From an uncultured Bacilli bacterium (GTDB taxonomy: Bacteria > Bacillota_I > Bacilli_A > RF39 > UBA660): a DNA stretch of 6,898 nucleotides. Location of the stretch: the NCBI GenBank assembly GCA_947628245.1, contig CANQZH010000064.1, positions 1-6,898 of the forward strand. The letters are read 5' to 3'. Shown here in pieces: positions 4,657 to 6,898 of the stretch (within the stretch, counting starts at the first letter, position 1; each line of letters starts with the position of its first letter). The position numbers were made by a program, and so were the translations under genes. The notes under the pieces were generated by a model, which was not told the origin of the DNA, did no database searches, and saw only the letters and a program-made list of their open reading frames with translations.

Positions 4657-6685
4657 TATCAATCACCTCATCAAAATATTCTTTATTAGGACGATGCGTT
4701 ATATAAATAACGGTTTTCTTTTTTAAAAAAGGAATTAATTTAGTAAGAATAGATGTTTCTAATTCATTATTAACTTCACTTAAAGCTTCATCAAATAAAT
4801 AGATTGGAGTATCATTTAATAAAGCACGAGCTAGTAAAATTCTTTGTTTTTCCCCTCCTGATAAATTACAATCATCTACCAAAATATAATCATTATAACG
4901 AAAAGCTCTTTTAGCCACTATTGGTTCTAAATTACAAATATCACATACTTCTTTAAATAAACTTAAAGATATATCTCTACCAAATAAAATATTTTCTTTA
5001 ATAGTTCCATTTATTAAACCTTCTTTTTGACTTAAATAAGTTATATTATTTCTAATAGTAGCTATCTTATAATCTAAAATATTAATATTTTTAATAGTAA
5101 TCGTTCCTTCATAATCATTAAATTCACGATGTAATAATTTACAAATAGTACTCTTACCACATCCACTAGGTCCTAAAAGTAAAACACAAGTATTTTTCTT
5201 AACTTTAAAACTAATATCTTTTAAATTTTGATGATAACCATCATAAGCAAACGTTAAATTTTTAAATTCAATACTTCCCTTTAAAAATTCTTCAGGATAA
5301 TCTAAAGCTTCTTCTTTAATACTTTCAAAATCACCAATTTTACCAAACAAAGCTTTTAAATAATAAAAACTAGGCATTAAATCAATTATTTGTTTTAAAG
5401 GTTCAATAAAATGATTTAATAAAGATTCAATTAAAATAAATTCAAAAATACTAATTATCTTTTGACTAACTAAATAAAAACCAACAATACATATAACTAA
5501 CATCATTCCTTCTAAAACAATTTTTTTATAAATATTTTGTTTACGCATTTTTTGATTATTAAGATAAGTTCTTTTTAAATAACGATATAAATGTTGTTCA
5601 ATTCTCTCCATTATAAAGTTAGTTTGATTTAAATTTTTCATTGAGATAAATATTTCTAAACACTCAGTTAAAGCTGTTTGCCAATTAGCATTTTCTTCCA
5701 TTTGTTTTAATAAATCTAAATAAATAAATTTACCAAACAAATAACTTATTCCTAAATAAAGAAGAATACCAATTACTAAAATATAGGCAAAAATAGGTCT
5801 TAAACTATAAATTAAAATAAAAGTTAAAAAAGCTAAAGTTAAATTAATAAAACAATTTATAATAATTTCAATAAAACCATTTTCAATCGATTCAGCTTCT
5901 TTAATACGTGCTAGTAACTCACCTTTAGTATGAGAATTATACTCACTTAAAGGTAAATGTAATAAATGATTTAAAAAAGCATAAATAAATTTACCTTCCA
6001 TATTTTTATTTAATAAGATTTTAAAATTATCTTTAATGTTTTCTAAAAGAATTTTTAAGAGAATAAAAAATCCATATAAACTAACTAAGATTATAAATTG
6101 TTTTTCACTGTAAGTTTTAGTAACTTCTTCAAAACAAAATTTATAAAAGAAACTTAAAAAGATAGTACATAAAGTAAAGAGAAAACTAAACCAAATAATA
6201 GGAATAATTAATTTTTTTTCTTTAGTTAAATATTCTAAAAAAATTAAAGACATCTTTTTTTCTTTAGGTAATTTAGGAATTTTAGATATAGGTACAGCAT
6301 TAATAACAACTTTAGTCCATAATTCTAATAATTCTTTTTTCTTCATTGTAATTTTTCCTTTAGCGGGATCCATTAAAACAACACTATTTTTATTAACTTT
6401 TAATAAAACAACAAAATGAGTTAAACCATTAGGATATTCTAAATGAATAATACAAGGAAGGAATAGTTTATTTAAATCTTTTTCAGAAGATTTAGAACCA
6501 TAAGCATTAAAATGATATTTTTTTAAAGTTGAAACAATATGATAAGCAGTTACTCCTTTATTATCTTGATACGTATCTTTTCTTAAACGTTCAATAGGAA
6601 CATATCCTCCATAATAAAGGATAAGTGATAAAATACAGCAAACCCCACAATCTTTAAAATCTCTTTGTCTAACAATTATGTTCAT
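4643..6685 (-). CDS. peptidase-containing ABC transporter (C39 bacteriocin processing/export ATPase)
   Basis: This inner-membrane exporter removes double-glycine leaders and pumps the mature peptide out using ATP. The 680-aa product has three parts. The C39 cysteine peptidase (about 1-135) carries Q7 (oxyanion hole), catalytic C13 in 'QRDFKDCG', H90 in 'LTHFVVL' and D106 in 'MDPAKG'. A six-helix membrane domain follows (about 159-183, 195-216, 272-295, 297-321, 388-407, 410-430). The ATPase has Walker A 505-512 (GPSGCGKS, K511), Q-loop Q553, signature LSGGE 608-612, Walker B with D632-E633, and switch H644. All catalytic residues are intact. It is slightly shorter than the usual 700-720 aa: only 36 residues follow H644, ending 'DIGKY', so the customary C-terminal tail is missing. 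The D-loop reads SEVN instead of SALD. The ATG follows AAAGGGTG by 6 nt. It is the first gene of the operon, and its natural substrates are probably peptides A and B. Confidence 0.95.
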   Translation of the reverse strand: MNIIVRQRDFKDCGVCCILSLILYYGGYVPIERLRKDTYQDNKGVTAYHIVSTLKKYHFNAYGSKSSEKDLNKLFLPCIIHLEYPNGLTHFVVLLKVNKNSVVLMDPAKGKITMKKKELLELWTKVVINAVPISKIPKLPKEKKMSLIFLEYLTKEKKLIIPIIWFSFLFTLCTIFLSFFYKFCFEEVTKTYSEKQFIILVSLYGFFILLKILLENIKDNFKILLNKNMEGKFIYAFLNHLLHLPLSEYNSHTKGELLARIKEAESIENGFIEIIINCFINLTLAFLTFILIYSLRPIFAYILVIGILLYLGISYLFGKFIYLDLLKQMEENANWQTALTECLEIFISMKNLNQTNFIMERIEQHLYRYLKRTYLNNQKMRKQNIYKKIVLEGMMLVICIVGFYLVSQKIISIFEFILIESLLNHFIEPLKQIIDLMPSFYYLKALFGKIGDFESIKEEALDYPEEFLKGSIEFKNLTFAYDGYHQNLKDISFKVKKNTCVLLLGPSGCGKSTICKLLHREFNDYEGTITIKNINILDYKIATIRNNITYLSQKEGLINGTIKENILFGRDISLSLFKEVCDICNLEPIVAKRAFRYNDYILVDDCNLSGGEKQRILLARALLNDTPIYLFDEALSEVNNELETSILTKLIPFLKKKTVIYITHRPNKEYFDEVIDIGKY

Positions 6686-6732
6686 CTAATTCACCCTTTC
6701 ACCCATATATTCCCATTTTTTTCTCAATTTCC

Positions 6733-6762
6733 TTTTTTTTTGAAAAAAAAATCAAAAAAAAA
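6733..6762. repeat. long A/T homopolymer tracts upstream of the transporter gene
   Basis: Plus-strand T9 (6733-6741), A9 (6743-6751) and A9 (6754-6762) are separated only by G and TC. T9-G-A9 is itself a perfect inverted repeat. They lie about 50-75 bp before the transporter start, between the terminator-like hairpin and the ribosome site. They could bend DNA or act as A-tract promoter elements, and they are prone to slippage. The nearest -10-like box is TATAAT at 6767-6762 (minus strand), without a recognisable -35. Confidence 0.6.
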
Positions 6763-6774
6763 TTATATTTAGAT

Positions 6775-6807
6775 AAAAAAAGATAATGACATATAAATAT
6801 CATTATC
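6775..6807 (-). terminator. hairpin plus T-run upstream of the bacteriocin operon (terminator or attenuator)
   Basis: On the minus strand GATAATGA (6807-6800) pairs with TCATTATC (6789-6782). Three further pairs, including one G-U, extend the stem to 11 bp around a 4-nt loop, and T7 (6781-6775) follows at once. The plus strand has no T-run, so it acts in the minus direction only. It probably ends a gene lying beyond the right edge. If the TATAAT at 6830-6825 is a real promoter, it would instead be an attenuator in the operon leader. Confidence 0.6.
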
Positions 6808-6846
6808 AAAAGAATTAGATAGTTATTATAATATTTTTTTAACATT

Positions 6847-6898
6847 TTATCTATATATAGCACTCATAAATATATCTTGCTTCACAAGATAAACACCC
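6847..6898 (-). other. possible 3' end of a truncated minus-strand gene
   Basis: Two of the three minus-strand frames are open from the window edge: one reads '...CEARYIYECYI' to TAG at 6853-6851, the other '...VYLVKQDIFMSAIYR' to TAA at 6849-6847. The terminator-like hairpin 40 bp downstream would suit the end of a gene. Fifteen codons are too few to decide whether either is real. A 7-bp hairpin (6873-6879 with 6885-6891) also falls here and could mean a non-coding structure instead. Confidence 0.2.

Noticed and set aside
1..6898. CRISPR array, tRNA or insertion sequence
   Set aside because: Apart from the single leader duplication I saw no regularly spaced repeats, no cloverleaf, and no transposase or paired terminal inverted repeats with target duplications.

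Overview
The window is a very AT-rich stretch from a bacterium with a peptidoglycan wall. It encodes an LCP cell-wall ligase and two D-Ala-D-Ala carboxypeptidases, reads W from TGG and uses TGA as a stop. Shine-Dalgarno sites are Bacillota-like, at best a 14-nt match to the complement of the 16S 3' end. This suggests a low-GC member of the Bacilli, such as the wall-bearing relatives of Mollicutes or Erysipelotrichia found in the gut. The lineage is an inference; no taxonomic marker is present.

Left part (39-3878), cell envelope. An LCP-family protein (minus, 39-1484) and an S11 (PBP5-type) D-Ala-D-Ala carboxypeptidase (minus, 1554-2708) are separated by a weak hairpin terminator that overlaps a possible promoter. 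An M15B/VanY-type D,D-carboxypeptidase (plus, 2856-3878) diverges from the S11 gene across a 147-bp promoter region. Together they trim stem peptides and attach wall polymers.

Right part (3913-6685, minus strand), a compact bacteriocin operon. The order is a C39 peptidase-containing ABC transporter, a small single-TM protein resembling a stripped-down membrane-fusion (HlyD-like) partner, then two tiny genes of 45 and 50 codons. The tiny genes have near-identical double-glycine leaders (L-12, E-8, L-7, I-4, G-2, G-1) and unrelated hydrophobic cores. Each core has one GxxxG motif and one cysteine at or next to its C-terminus. This is the layout of a two-peptide (class IIb-like) bacteriocin. The transporter's N-terminal cysteine protease should cut after GG during export. 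The genes are tightly coupled: transporter and accessory overlap, and the SD and start of the first peptide lie inside the end of the accessory gene. A bidirectional terminator (3879-3914) separates the operon from the convergent M15 gene. No classical immunity gene is visible; the 143-aa membrane protein is the only candidate inside the window.

The right edge (6686-6898) holds a minus-strand terminator-like hairpin, long A/T homopolymers and possibly the last few codons of a gene cut off by the window. The most notable system is the pair of peptides and their miniature export apparatus.
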